From positions 3,100,001 through 3,164,000 of the forward strand of contig NZ_PYHR01000002.1 in NCBI RefSeq assembly GCF_003121705.1: 64,000 nt of DNA, given 5' to 3'. The number at the start of each line of letters is the position of its first letter. Within the stretch, counting starts at the first letter, position 1. The notes under the pieces were generated by a model, which saw only the letters and a program-made list of their open reading frames with translations, made no database searches and was not told where the DNA came from. The stretch comes from Serinibacter arcticus (lineage in GTDB: Bacteria > Actinomycetota > Actinomycetes > Actinomycetales > Beutenbergiaceae). The translations under genes and the position numbers were made by a program. This document shows positions 17,828 through 26,484 of this stretch, piece by piece.

Positions 17828-19579
17828 TCAGTCCGACGCGGACCGCCCCGGCAGGTGGCTGAGGACCTGGCGCACGACGTTCGTCCGGGCGACGTCGAGG
17901 AGCTCGCCGGCGCCGCCCGCGAGCACGGTGCGGATCCCGTAGAGCGCGAACCCCTTGACCTGCTCGGCCGTGACGGACGGCGGCAGCGCGAGCACGTGGC
18001 GCGCCGTCGAGACGTCGACGAGGGCCGGCCCGCGGTGGGCGAGTGCCGCCCCGAGCGCCTCCTCGAGGTCGGCCGGGTCCTCGACGCGGCGCGCGAACAG
18101 CCCCGCCGCCGTCGCGATGGCCGCGAGGTCGGGGTTGTCCAGCTCGGTCCCGAAGGTCACGACGCCGGCGGCCTTCATCTCCAGTTCGACGAAGCTGTAC
18201 GCGGCGTTGTTGTAGACGAGGACGGTCACGTCGAGGTCGTCCTGCACGAGCGTGAGCAGCTCGCCCATCATCATCGTCAGCCCGCCGTCGCCGGCCAGCG
18301 CGACGACCTGGCGGCCGGGGAACGCCCGCGCCGCGCCGATCGCCTGCGGCACCGCGCCGGCCATCGAGCCGTGCACGAACGACCCGAGCAGGCGCCGTCG
18401 CCCATTCATCGTCAGGTACCGCGCCGCCCACACCACCGGGGAGCCGACGTCGGTGGTGAACACCGCGTCGTCGGCCGCGACGCGGTCCAGCGCCACGGTG
18501 GTGCGCTCCGGGCGAACGGGGGAGGCGTCGTCGTCGGCCAGCGCGTCCAGGGTGGCGCGCGAGTCGCGGTGCTCGGCCTGCATCGCGGTGAGGAAGCCCG
18601 CGTCGCGATCGCCGTCGAGCAGCGGCAGCAGCGCGGGCACGGTGTCGAGCACCGTCCCCACGAGCCCCACCTCGACGTCGGTGCGGCGCCCGATGACGCT
18701 CCCGCGGAGGTCGACCTGCACCACCCGCGCGTCGTCGGGGTAGAACTCCCGGTAGGGCAGATCGGTGCCGAGCATGAGGAGCGTGTCGGCCTCCTTGACG
18801 GCCTTCGCGCCGGAGGTCGTTCCGAGCAGGCCGGTCTGCCCGACGTCGTAGGGGTTGTCGTACGCGACGTGCTCCATGCCGCGCAGGGCGTGCACGACCG
18901 GGGCCCGCAGGCGCTCGGCGACGGCGAGCAGCTCGGCGTGCGCGCCGGCGCACCCGGCGCCGGCGAGGATCGTGATCCTCTCGCCCGCGTTGAGGACGGC
19001 GGCGGCGGCCGCGAGCTCGTCCGCGTGGGGGACGACGTGCGGTCGGGAGGCGACGACCGGGCGCGCGTCGGGAGCCTCGGTCTCGGCCAGGAAGATCTCC
19101 CCGGGAACGACGACGACGGCGACCCCCCGCTGCTCGAGGGCGGCGCGCATCGCGGTCCGCAGGATCCGGGGCAGCTCCGACGGCTCGCTGACGAGTTCGC
19201 AGTAGACGCTGCACTCGGTGAACAGGCGCTCGGGATGGGTCTCCTGGAAGTAGCCCGACCCGATCTCGGCGTGCGGGATCTGGGCCGCGATCGCGAGCAC
19301 CGGGACCCGGCTGCGCTGCGCGTCGAAGAGTCCGTTGATCAGGTGGAGGTTGCCGGGGCCGCAGCTGCCCGCGCAGACGCCGAGACCACCCGTGAGGGCG
19401 GCCTCGGCGCCGGCGGCGAACGCCGCGGTCTCCTCGTGACGCACCTGCGCCCACATGAGGGTGTCCGCTCGGCGGATCGCGTCGGTCAGGCCGTTGAGCG
19501 AGTCCCCGGCCAGGCCGTGGATGCGCTCGACGCCGGAGGCGACGAGGGCCTGGACGAGGTGGTCGGCGTTGGTGGTCAC
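17828..19579 (-). CDS. poxB: Pyruvate oxidase / pyruvate dehydrogenase (quinone), ThDP-dependent
   Basis: 583 residues. It converts pyruvate to acetate and CO2 and passes electrons to the quinone pool through FAD. The catalytic Glu lies in RHEETAAFAAGAEA (about 48-60). The central domain binds FAD (GLLGTTSGAKAVKEADTLLMLGTD region). The C-terminal ThDP/Mg motif is GDGGLTMMMGE followed by YNN. The tail KGFALYGIRTVLAGG matches the membrane-associating end of PoxB. The length is normal. It is followed by nothing on its transcript but preceded seven bases upstream by a DJ-1/PfpI gene, so the two are probably one operon linked to stationary-phase or stress metabolism. Confidence 0.9.
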   Translation of the reverse strand: MTTNADHLVQALVASGVERIHGLAGDSLNGLTDAIRRADTLMWAQVRHEETAAFAAGAEAALTGGLGVCAGSCGPGNLHLINGLFDAQRSRVPVLAIAAQIPHAEIGSGYFQETHPERLFTECSVYCELVSEPSELPRILRTAMRAALEQRGVAVVVVPGEIFLAETEAPDARPVVASRPHVVPHADELAAAAAVLNAGERITILAGAGCAGAHAELLAVAERLRAPVVHALRGMEHVAYDNPYDVGQTGLLGTTSGAKAVKEADTLLMLGTDLPYREFYPDDARVVQVDLRGSVIGRRTDVEVGLVGTVLDTVPALLPLLDGDRDAGFLTAMQAEHRDSRATLDALADDDASPVRPERTTVALDRVAADDAVFTTDVGSPVVWAARYLTMNGRRRLLGSFVHGSMAGAVPQAIGAARAFPGRQVVALAGDGGLTMMMGELLTLVQDDLDVTVLVYNNAAYSFVELEMKAAGVVTFGTELDNPDLAAIATAAGLFARRVEDPADLEEALGAALAHRGPALVDVSTARHVLALPPSVTAEQVKGFALYGIRTVLAGGAGELLDVARTNVVRQVLSHLPGRSASD

Positions 19580-19586
19580 GGGGGGA

Positions 19587-20138
19587 TCAGGCCTCGCGCT
19601 GCGGGTGGGGGCCCTCGGCGATCTCCTCGATCAGCTTGTCGCAGAAGGCGGGGAGGTCCTCCGGCGTCCGGCTGCTGACGAGGCCGAGGTCGCAGACGAC
19701 CTCCTCGTCCACCCAGGTCGCCCCGGCGTTGGTGAGGTCGGTGCGCAGGCTCGGGTAGCTGGTGATCGTGCGGCCCGTGAGGACGTCGGCGTCGGCGAGG
19801 ATCCACGCACCGTGGCAGATCACGCCGACGGGCTTCGCGTCCGTGACGATGTCGCGCACGAGCGCGACGGCGGCGGCGTCGAGCCGCAGGTGGTCGGCGT
19901 TCACGACGCCGCCCGGGAGCACCAGGGCGTCGTACTCGCTCGCGACGGCGTCGGCCGTCGTGAGGTCGACGGTCGCCTCGTGACCGTTCTTGCCGGTGAT
20001 GGTGCCGGCCTCGGGAGCGATGAGGACGGCGGTGGCGCCGGCCGCGGTGACGGCCTTCCAGGGCTCGAGGAGCTCGGAGTCCTCGAAGCCGTCGGTGGAG
20101 ACGAACGCGACACGGGTGCCGGTCAGGGTGGTGGACAT
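19587..20138 (-). CDS. DJ-1/PfpI family protein (YajL/YhbO-type glyoxalase III or chaperone-like)
   Basis: 183 residues. The nucleophile-elbow Cys108 sits in VICHGAW, and the partner Glu lies in GFEDSELLEP (about 18-25); this is the PfpI/YhbO arrangement. Members have been described as glyoxalases, protein deglycases or stress chaperones, and sequence does not choose between them. ATG with AAGGAGAGCACC upstream. It lies seven bases ahead of the pyruvate oxidase gene and 78 bases after an SDR gene on the same strand, a common stress-response grouping. Confidence 0.88.
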   Translation of the reverse strand: MSTTLTGTRVAFVSTDGFEDSELLEPWKAVTAAGATAVLIAPEAGTITGKNGHEATVDLTTADAVASEYDALVLPGGVVNADHLRLDAAAVALVRDIVTDAKPVGVICHGAWILADADVLTGRTITSYPSLRTDLTNAGATWVDEEVVCDLGLVSSRTPEDLPAFCDKLIEEIAEGPHPQREA

Positions 20139-20216
20139 GGTGCTCTCCTTCGGTCGTGGGGGGTGGTGCGGGATGACGTCGGGGCGACCTGACGTCGGGG
20201 TGCGGCGGGCCGGCGT

Positions 20217-21107
20217 CTAGAAGACGGCGCGCCCGCCGGTGACGCCCAGGACGGTGCCGCTCACGTACGACGCCTCGTCGCTCGCGAGGAACACGAACGC
20301 GGCGGCGACCTCGACGGGCTGGCCGGGGCGGCCGAGCGGCGTGTCGGACCCGAAGCCGTCGACCTTCTCCTCGTCGAACGTCGACGGGATGAGCGGCGTC
20401 CAGATCGGGCCGGGGGCGACGGCGTTGACGCGGACGCCCCGCGGGCCGAGCTCGGCGGCGAGATTGACCACGAGGTTGTTCAGCGCGGCCTTGGTCGAGG
20501 CGTAGTCCAGCAGCGGGCCCGAGGGCTGGTAGGCCTGGATCGACGTCGTCACGATCACGTTCGAGCCCGGCGCCAGGTGCGGCGACGCGGCCTTGACCAG
20601 CCAGAACGTGGCGAACACGTTCGTCTCGTAGACCTGGCGCAGCTGGGAGTCGGTGAAGTTCTCGATCCCGCCCTTGACGCCCATCTGGAACGCGGCGTTC
20701 GAGACGACGACGTCGATCCCGCCCAGCCCCTCGACCGTCGCGGCGACCAGGTCGATGTTCGCCTGCTCGGTGCGCTGGTCGGTGGGCAGCAGGAGGCATG
20801 TGCGCCCGAGGGCCTCGACGGCGTCGCGGGTCGCCTCGGCGCCCCCGCTCTCCTGCGGCAGGTAGGCGATGGCGACGTCGGCACCCTCGTGGGCGTAGGT
20901 GAGCGCGACGGCCCGGCCGATCCCGGAGTCGCCGCCGGTGATGAGGGCGCGTCTGCCGGTCAGGCGTCCGCGGCCGGTCCAGGACGTCTCACCGTGGTCG
21001 GGCGCGGGATCCATGGCGGCGACGGAGCCGGGCCAGTCCTGGGTCTGCCCGGGCACGTGCTCGGGACGGTCGGGGACGGTGGGGGTGGACGAGGTGGAGT
21101 CGGACAC
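20217..21107 (-). CDS. SDR-family oxidoreductase, general-stress type (YghA/YhdF-like)
   Basis: 296 residues from GTG 21107, chosen because AGGAGGA lies five bases upstream. The N-terminal extension of about 50 residues (QTQDWPGS...MDPAPDHGE) is typical of the YghA/YhdF subgroup. The nucleotide motif TGGDSGIG is at 57-64, NAAF at 137-140, catalytic Ser in TTSIQAY, and Y202-x3-K206 in YASTK. NAD(P)-dependent dehydrogenase or reductase; the substrate is unknown. It sits between CsbD and DJ-1 genes, consistent with a stress regulon. Confidence 0.9.
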   Translation of the reverse strand: MSDSTSSTPTVPDRPEHVPGQTQDWPGSVAAMDPAPDHGETSWTGRGRLTGRRALITGGDSGIGRAVALTYAHEGADVAIAYLPQESGGAEATRDAVEALGRTCLLLPTDQRTEQANIDLVAATVEGLGGIDVVVSNAAFQMGVKGGIENFTDSQLRQVYETNVFATFWLVKAASPHLAPGSNVIVTTSIQAYQPSGPLLDYASTKAALNNLVVNLAAELGPRGVRVNAVAPGPIWTPLIPSTFDEEKVDGFGSDTPLGRPGQPVEVAAAFVFLASDEASYVSGTVLGVTGGRAVF

Positions 21108-21161
21108 GGATCCTCCTGGGTGTCGGCGCGGTCGGCCCATGCCTCCGCGTCCGGGAAGTGG

Positions 21162-21193
21162 CAGAGCCGCGGGGCTCGCGCCCCGCGGCTCTG
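21162..21193. terminator. Hairpin terminator downstream of the CsbD gene
   Basis: A perfect 14-bp stem (21162-21175 with 21180-21193) and a TCGC loop lie between the CsbD stop and the SDR start, so CsbD likely has its own transcript. Confidence 0.75.
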
Positions 21194-21229
21194 TCGTCGT
21201 GCTGGTGGTGCAGGTTGTGCAGCGGAAGG

Positions 21230-21439
21230 TCAGTCCTTCTTGAAGGCGTCCTTGATGCTGTCGCCCACCTTGCGAGCGGCGTCCTTGGCGTCCTCGGCGG
21301 CGTCCTTCAGGCCACCCTGCGCCTGGTCGCCGCGACCCTCGGCCTCGAGGCGCTCGTTGTCGGTGACCTTGCCGGCCGTCTCCTTGAGCTTGCCGCCCGC
21401 GGTGTCGGTCTTCGCGTCGAGCTTGTCGTCGAGTCCCAT
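21230..21439 (-). CDS. CsbD family small stress protein
   Basis: 69 residues, highly charged and without hydrophobic core. It has the family pattern of short amphipathic helices rich in Lys, Glu, Gly and Ala: AGGKLKETAGKVTDNERLEAEG. CsbD proteins are general-stress proteins of unknown mechanism. ATG at 21439 with AAGGAG nine bases upstream. Followed directly by a hairpin terminator. Confidence 0.92.
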   Translation of the reverse strand: MGLDDKLDAKTDTAGGKLKETAGKVTDNERLEAEGRGDQAQGGLKDAAEDAKDAARKVGDSIKDAFKKD

Positions 21440-21543
21440 GGTGTGCTCCTTCTGATCGGGTACCACCACGGTAGGCACGCACCGGGGCGAATGGCCAGGA
21501 TCATGTGTCGGCGAGATGACGGGTCTCCGCCCGGAGGGGTGAC

Positions 21544-21963
21544 TCAGGCGGGGTCGGGGCGCTGCAGCGGGATCCCCGCGATGCTCGGCGGCTTGGGCGC
21601 GACCGTGTCCTCGGGCTGGACCGCGTCGGTCGGCCGGGGGAGCGGGCCGACCCAGACGCGCCACACGCCGGCGTCGCGGAACACCTCGGCGTCGGTCACG
21701 AGCCGGCCGCGGCCGGCCGCGGCCGCCTGGGCGGCGAGCGGGAGCCGCTGCTCCTCCGGCGCGAGACCGACGTTGCGGTTGTTCCAGGAGAGCACGACGA
21801 CGCCGCTCGGCTCCGCGTGCACCGTGAGCTCCGCGGCGACCCGGCTGACCTGCCGCCCGGTGCCGGCACTCGCCTCCAGCGCGGCCTGGTGCGCCGCGGT
21901 CTCGAGCGCGAGGAACCCCGCACCCACGTCGGCGGTCACGGTGGCACGTCGGAACAGTCCCAT
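21544..21963 (-). CDS. Hypothetical protein, about 139 residues
   Basis: No family is recognised. The sequence has two segments: an Ala-rich N-terminal half (LALETAAHQAALEASAGTGRQVSRVAAELTVHAE) and VLSWNNRNVGLAPEEQRLPLAAQAAA, then a Pro-rich C-terminus. Two starts are possible: ATG 21963 or GTG 21972, the latter overlapping the stop of the upstream SGNH hydrolase gene (GTGA). Co-transcription with that gene is likely. The WNNRNVGL stretch suggests a folded beta region, but this is only an impression. Confidence 0.6.
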   Translation of the reverse strand: MGLFRRATVTADVGAGFLALETAAHQAALEASAGTGRQVSRVAAELTVHAEPSGVVVLSWNNRNVGLAPEEQRLPLAAQAAAAGRGRLVTDAEVFRDAGVWRVWVGPLPRPTDAVQPEDTVAPKPPSIAGIPLQRPDPA

Positions 21964-21968
21964 GCGCG

Positions 21969-22928
21969 TCACTCCGTCGCGGTGTCGGTGGTCGCGTCCA
22001 GCCCGAGCACGTCGGCGACCGTGGGCCAGGCGGCAGCGGCGAGCACGGCCTGGCCGGTGGCCGAGGGGTGGAAGTGGTCGACGGGCGAGAGCCACTCGGC
22101 AGTGACGGGCGCGGCCGCGACGGCACCGTCGTCGAACCGGCACGCGGCGTGCCGCTCGCACGCGGGCGCGATGGCGGCCTGCAGCTCCGCGAGCCGCTCG
22201 GCGGCCTGCGCGCGCACGGCGTCGTCGCCGCCGAGCACCGTCTCGCACAGTCCGTACGACCAGACCTGACGTGCCGCCGGGTCGTCCTCGGCCGCGTCCC
22301 AGACGTCGATGACGGCGGGCACGCTCGTGACGACCACGTCGGCCCCGGGCGTCACCGTCTCGAGGTGGGTGAGCAGACCGTCGAGCGCGTCGGCGAAGTC
22401 GCCGCGCGCCGTCATCGACGCGGCGTCGGGGGCGCACACGTCGTTGGCGCCGAACATCACGGTGACGAGCCCGACGTCGGTGCCGGCCGGGGCGCCCGGC
22501 TGCGCGAGCGCCTCGTCGACGAGCGCCACGCCGTCGTGCATCTGCGCGCCCTCGAGCGCCGCGTCGACCGAGGTGACGGCGTATCCGGCGGCGCCCAGGC
22601 GCGTGGCGATCGAGTCCACGGCCGGGTCGGTCCCGAGCGCCCACGACGCGGCCGTGCAGCCGATGACGGTGTCGCACGAGGCGAAACCGGTCGTCAGCGA
22701 GTCGCCGACCGCCAGGAGCACGAGGGGCTGACCGGCCGCGGGCGCGGGCTCCGGCGCGGCGGTCGGAGTGGGGGAGGAGGGGGCGGTGGTGGACGACGGC
22801 GGGGCCTCACCCGTCGCCGTCGGCTCGCCCCCGCCGTCGGCCGGGGAGCAGGAGGTGAGCATCGCCGTCGCGAGGACGACGGCGGTCAGCCCGAGGGTGG
22901 CGGCGCGGGGGCCCGGGCGCGTGATCAC
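21969..22928 (-). CDS. SGNH/GDSL-family esterase lipoprotein
   Basis: 319 residues from GTG 22928. The lipobox LTSC gives Cys27, followed by a Thr/Ser/Pro stalk to about residue 65. The catalytic block I is GDSLTTG with Ser77, block III is MFGANDVC (Gly, Asn), and block V is VDHFHPS (Asp and His). It is an exported hydrolase of esters, thioesters or lipids; six or more cysteines probably form disulfides outside the cell. The start is supported by a TACCGT box six bases upstream and no usable ribosome binding site, meaning a leaderless mRNA. Confidence 0.85.
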   Translation of the reverse strand: MITRPGPRAATLGLTAVVLATAMLTSCSPADGGGEPTATGEAPPSSTTAPSSPTPTAAPEPAPAAGQPLVLLAVGDSLTTGFASCDTVIGCTAASWALGTDPAVDSIATRLGAAGYAVTSVDAALEGAQMHDGVALVDEALAQPGAPAGTDVGLVTVMFGANDVCAPDAASMTARGDFADALDGLLTHLETVTPGADVVVTSVPAVIDVWDAAEDDPAARQVWSYGLCETVLGGDDAVRAQAAERLAELQAAIAPACERHAACRFDDGAVAAAPVTAEWLSPVDHFHPSATGQAVLAAAAWPTVADVLGLDATTDTATE

Positions 22929-22934
22929 GTCTCC

Positions 22935-22940
22935 ACGGTA
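22935..22940 (-). promoter_or_regulatory. -10 box TACCGT, leaderless promoter of the SGNH gene
   Basis: TACCGT ends six bases before GTG 22928. Confidence 0.5.
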
Positions 22941-23055
22941 GCCCGCGCGACGAGGTCGCGCCGGTCCGGTTCCGGGCAAAGAGGTGCTGGCCCGTCGGCA
23001 GGGGGCGGTCGACGGGCCAGCTGGGAAAAACTGTACATGGATCGCGCCGAGAGTG

Positions 23056-23099
23056 TCGCGTCGAGATCGCGTCGGCGGCGCGTCGGTGTCGCGTCGTCG
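23056..23099 (+). repeat. Four direct repeats of TCGCGTCG at 11-bp spacing
   Basis: Copies begin at 23056, 23067, 23078 (first base G) and 23089. The exact 11-base period puts them on one face of the helix. They lie 32-75 bases upstream of the TAGCAT box of the gene at 23143 and could be an activator site; this is inference. Confidence 0.5.
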
Positions 23100-23130
23100 G
23101 CCAGTCACCGGCTGCCCGGCCCCGGGTCGT

Positions 23131-23136
23131 TAGCAT
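23131..23136 (+). promoter_or_regulatory. -10 box TAGCAT, leaderless promoter of module copy 1
   Basis: TAGCAT is six bases before ATG 23143. The same box stands before the paralogous gene at 27505, so promoter and gene were duplicated together. Confidence 0.65.
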
Positions 23137-23142
23137 CGGGGC

Positions 23143-23793
23143 ATGACCACCGGGGTGCAGCCACCGACGCGACGGCGCCCCGCGCTCGTGCGGGTGGCGA
23201 GCCGCTCGGTGTGGGTGTGGGGGATCGTCGCTGGCACGATCGCCCTGGCGCTCGGCACCTGGGCGGGTGGCGGGTTCCGGGAGGTGCCGGAGGACGGGCT
23301 GCCCGTGATCCCTGCCGACGCCCTCGTCTCGCTCGGGCCGTTCGACGTCGCGATCGAGGGCTGGACGGTGTCGAGCTCCATCCTCACGAGCGACCTCGAG
23401 TACGCCGACGCCGCCGCCTGGTTGGTCATCGCGGCCGACTTCCGTGCGAACCCGCCCCGGTCGACCGTGTTCTACGAGGACATGATGACGGTCAGCGCGC
23501 TCGAGCCGGTCGGCTTCGCCAAGACGGTCCACCCCACCGACGGGACCTACCTGACCTACCTCCACCCGGGCGTCACGACCCCGGCCCTCGTGCTCATCCC
23601 CCTCGGTTCGTCCGACGCCGCCACGATCGACGACCTCTCCGTGCTCCCCGTGGTGCTGGGCTCGCGCGTCTGGGTGGCGCACTCGCTCACCGACGAGATG
23701 GGCTGGTTCCGCACCACCCCGCGCGCGAGCGTCCAGGTCCCCCGGGACGACTCCGTGGCCGAGCTGGCCGAGCTGGCGGAGGACGCGGCGTGA
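23143..23793 (+). CDS. Module protein A, copy 1: membrane-anchored extracytoplasmic protein, unknown family
   Basis: 216 residues. A basic N-terminus and one membrane helix (about 23-42, VWGIVAGTIALALGTWAGGG) anchor an extracytoplasmic beta-rich domain. Blocks shared with the paralogue at 27505 are LGPFDVAIEGWTVSS, YADAAAWLVIAADFRANPP, HPGVTTPALVLIPL and VLPVVLGSRVWVAHS. The domain pattern is of the DUF4352 or telomeric-repeat-factor-like beta sandwich type, but I cannot assign it. First gene of an A-B-C operon whose reading frames overlap at GTGA junctions. Confidence 0.7.
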   Translation: MTTGVQPPTRRRPALVRVASRSVWVWGIVAGTIALALGTWAGGGFREVPEDGLPVIPADALVSLGPFDVAIEGWTVSSSILTSDLEYADAAAWLVIAADFRANPPRSTVFYEDMMTVSALEPVGFAKTVHPTDGTYLTYLHPGVTTPALVLIPLGSSDAATIDDLSVLPVVLGSRVWVAHSLTDEMGWFRTTPRASVQVPRDDSVAELAELAEDAA

Positions 23794-24380
23794 GCGGCGC
23801 GGACGCCCGACGCCGCCTCACGCCCGGCGCGGTCGTCCCCGGGGTGGTGCTGCTGGCCCTCGCGATGGGGCTGGGCGTGCACGAGGCCAACCGCAAGGTC
23901 GTGCCGACCGTCGCGACGACGATCCACGGCACGGTCGGGCAGGAGCTCGCCGTCGGAGGGACCAGGGTCGAGGTCCTCGGGGCGAGCACCGCCCCGGTCG
24001 TCCGGGTCGAGGGAACCTTCTCCGACGAGGTCACCGAGCCGACCACGACCGGTGAGTGGCTGGTGCTGCGGGTCCGGTTCGCCGGTGAGCGCGAGCCCTC
24101 GGCCGTTCGTCGCTACGTCTGGCGGGACACGGAGGGCGTGGAGTACCAGACGAGCCAGTGGTTCGACTACGGCTACCCCTTCGCGCAGCCGGACGAGTGG
24201 TGGCACGAGGACGTCGTCTTCGAGGTCCCGCCGGCCGCGCTCGAGAGCGGCACCCTGCTGCTGCTCCCCGAGGGCCAGAACTGGGCGCTGCCCATGGAGG
24301 TCGGCGCGATCCGCGTGGACGACGTCGAGGTCGTGGACGTCATCGACGCCGTCGACGCGACGGTGGGGGAGGCGCCGTGA
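23790..24380 (+). CDS. Module protein B, copy 1: membrane-anchored extracytoplasmic protein, unknown family
   Basis: 196 residues from GTG 23790, overlapping the stop of A by four bases. One N-terminal helix (about 12-30) is followed by a beta-rich domain. Blocks shared with the paralogue at 28107 are VGQELAVGGTRVEVL, TTTGEWLVLRVRFAGE, RYVWRDTEGVEYQ, WWHEDVVFEVP and PMEVGAIRVDDVE. The pattern (a strand, then G.W.VLRV..., then YVW.D..G..Y) is like DUF4352-type domains that bind at the cell surface, but the match is only by eye. Confidence 0.7.
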   Translation: MSGADARRRLTPGAVVPGVVLLALAMGLGVHEANRKVVPTVATTIHGTVGQELAVGGTRVEVLGASTAPVVRVEGTFSDEVTEPTTTGEWLVLRVRFAGEREPSAVRRYVWRDTEGVEYQTSQWFDYGYPFAQPDEWWHEDVVFEVPPAALESGTLLLLPEGQNWALPMEVGAIRVDDVEVVDVIDAVDATVGEAP

Positions 24381-24886
24381 GGCTGCGGGCGGTGGCGGCG
24401 GGGGCGGCGTCCCTGGTCGCGATCGCGGGGCTGCTCGTCAGCGTCGGGTGGCGGGAGGGCTCGAGCTGGACGCGGAACAATCCCGTGGACGCCGCCGAGG
24501 TGGCGCCCGACGGGTCCGCGACCCAGCGCGGCGTGACCATCCGGTTCGACGGGCTCGACCAGGTCGACCGCCTCACGGGGCGGTTCGGGGACGCGCTGGT
24601 GCCGCCGGAGGGCTGGACGCTCTGGGTCGCCGGGCTCGAGGTCTCCGGCGTGACGGGGACCGGGTTCAGCGTGGAGGCCGTCGTCGTCGCCTCGGACGGC
24701 ACGAGGTACACCCGGTCGGACCGGATCACGTTCGACCACGCCCCCGAGGAGGGCTGGTTCGCCGAGTTCCTCATCGAGAACGGGACGTGGACCGACGCCT
24801 TCCTGCTGCCCGAGGACGTCGAGCCGGTGCGGCTCGAGCTCGTGCCGACCGACGTCGCCCGGAACTACTGGTCCTTCGACGTCTGA
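24377..24886 (+). CDS. Module protein C, copy 1: membrane-anchored extracytoplasmic protein, unknown family
   Basis: 169 residues from GTG 24377, overlapping the stop of B (GTGA). A short N-terminal helix (about 5-23) anchors a beta-rich domain. Blocks shared with the paralogue at 28727 are GVTIRFDGLDQV, PPEGWTLWVAGLEVSGV, SDGTRYTRSD and the C-terminal YWSFDV. Its last 22 bases overlap the last codons of the convergent gene D. The three small proteins A, B and C have similar architecture and may derive from one ancestor. Confidence 0.7.
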   Translation: MRLRAVAAGAASLVAIAGLLVSVGWREGSSWTRNNPVDAAEVAPDGSATQRGVTIRFDGLDQVDRLTGRFGDALVPPEGWTLWVAGLEVSGVTGTGFSVEAVVVASDGTRYTRSDRITFDHAPEEGWFAEFLIENGTWTDAFLLPEDVEPVRLELVPTDVARNYWSFDV

Positions 24887-26484
24887 CCCCGCGCCGGGAG
24901 CCGCAGCACGCCCGGCAGGCCGAGGCGCCGCAGGGTGAGCTCGGTCCCGGCCGCCACGAGCGCAAGCGTCAGCACCTGCACGACGATCTGCCCGACGGCG
25001 GCGACCAGCGGGTAGAGGGCGCGCCAGTCCGTGGCGGCGACGGTGGGCAGCAGGAGGTCGGCCAGCCACCAGACGGCGTAGTCGGCCTGGGCCACGACCG
25101 TGAAGATCACGCAGAACACCAGCACCGGCGTCCAGCCGCGGGCGAGCACCAGGCCGAGCGCACCGCCCATCGGGCCCCAGCGGCTGGTGGGCCGCACCAG
25201 CGACGTCCACGACCGCTCGAGCCGGGCGGTGTCGGTGAACGTGTCCCCGTACCGCGACGTCAGGTCCGAGACGCGGCCGCCGAGCCGTCCGCGCCGACCC
25301 TCCGTGGTCTCGAGCGGCGCGCGCACGCGTCCGGTGATCGTCGCGGTCACCTCGGCGGCGCGCTGCGCGAGGACCGCCGGAGCCCCGCGCCGCGTCCCGA
25401 ACAGGATCGCCCCGAGGGCGAGCCACGCCGTCGGGATGAGGATGCCGGCGACGGCGATCCCCACGACGGTGCCGACGATCCGGCTGATCGCGCCGATCGA
25501 GGGGGCGATCGAGGGCCACTCCAGCGAGGCCCACGCCTGGCTCACGGCGTGCACCGCGAACCGGCTGCTCCACCACTCGCCGAGGATGTTGCCGATCGCG
25601 ACGGCGACGAGCACCGACAGCACCATCCAGACGAGCTCGGAGTAGGTGACGAGCACCCGCAGGACCGCCGTGCCGGCGTCGCCCCCGCGGCCGGGGGTGA
25701 TCGTCCCGGCCTCGAGCCGCTGCTCCCGCCGCTCCAGGACGCGGGCGCCGACGCTCCGCACGAGCAGGGCGACCGCGATCGCGGAGATGACCGAGAAGGA
25801 GATCGGCTGCGGGATGCGCGTGCCGACGTCGACGGCCGCGTCGGTGCCCATGTTGCCCACGATGACCTCCATCGTGGCCTCGTAGAGGTAGTCCTTGCGG
25901 TCCTGGGTCAGCTGCCCGTTCTGCTCGTAGAGCACGAGGTAGAGCAGCAGCGCGCTGCCGAAGGTCGCCAGCGCCGCCGTCGCGCTGCGCCGACCGGTGT
26001 CGCTCAGCCGTCCCATCACGGTGAGCATCGCGACCGCCGCCACGAAGGTGATGCCGGGCACGAGCGCGAACACGAGGGTGCCCGGCGTCGCGCCCGTGCG
26101 AGAGACGATGACCGCGAGACGCATCGTCCAGTACGCGGCGAGGGCGCCGAGGGCCGAGACCCCCGCGAGCACGAGCCAGTAGCGGGCCAGCAGTCGTCCG
26201 GTGAGGACGACGAGGTCGCGCGCCTCCTCCCCGAGGGCGCGCCACGCGAGGCCCGCCGTGATCCGGGGCGGGGGGTCGTCGCCGCCCGCGGCGGCGGGGC
26301 GTACCGGGCCGACGGGCGTCGTCGGCCGCGAGTCGTGCGGGTGCGGGGTCGGCAGCGGAGTCGTGGGGCGCGAGTCGTGCGGGTGCCGGCCGGGCTGGCC
26401 GGGTTGCGACTGCCGGCCGGGCGACGGCTGGCCGGGCTGCGGCTGGATCGGCTGGAGCGGGCCGAACGGGTGGTGCCCGCTCAC
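24865..26484 (-). CDS. Module protein D, copy 1: polytopic membrane protein, unknown family
   Basis: 539 residues from GTG 26484, which overlaps the stop of the alpha/beta hydrolase gene (GTGA). Residues 1-80 are a Pro/Gln/His-rich cytoplasmic tail with a repeated HPHDSRPTTP. About eight membrane helices follow, including GALAAYWTMRLAVIVSR, ATFGSALLLYLVLYEQNGQ, VLVTYSELVWMVLSVLVAV and, near the end, YAVWWLADLLLPTV. Conserved with the copy at 29260 are GRLLARYW, LERSWTSLVRP.SRWGP and LARGW.PVL. No catalytic motif is seen. Convergent with A-B-C, so one strand makes the surface proteins and the other makes D. Confidence 0.7.
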   Translation of the reverse strand: MSGHHPFGPLQPIQPQPGQPSPGRQSQPGQPGRHPHDSRPTTPLPTPHPHDSRPTTPVGPVRPAAAGGDDPPPRITAGLAWRALGEEARDLVVLTGRLLARYWLVLAGVSALGALAAYWTMRLAVIVSRTGATPGTLVFALVPGITFVAAVAMLTVMGRLSDTGRRSATAALATFGSALLLYLVLYEQNGQLTQDRKDYLYEATMEVIVGNMGTDAAVDVGTRIPQPISFSVISAIAVALLVRSVGARVLERREQRLEAGTITPGRGGDAGTAVLRVLVTYSELVWMVLSVLVAVAIGNILGEWWSSRFAVHAVSQAWASLEWPSIAPSIGAISRIVGTVVGIAVAGILIPTAWLALGAILFGTRRGAPAVLAQRAAEVTATITGRVRAPLETTEGRRGRLGGRVSDLTSRYGDTFTDTARLERSWTSLVRPTSRWGPMGGALGLVLARGWTPVLVFCVIFTVVAQADYAVWWLADLLLPTVAATDWRALYPLVAAVGQIVVQVLTLALVAAGTELTLRRLGLPGVLRLPARGQTSKDQ

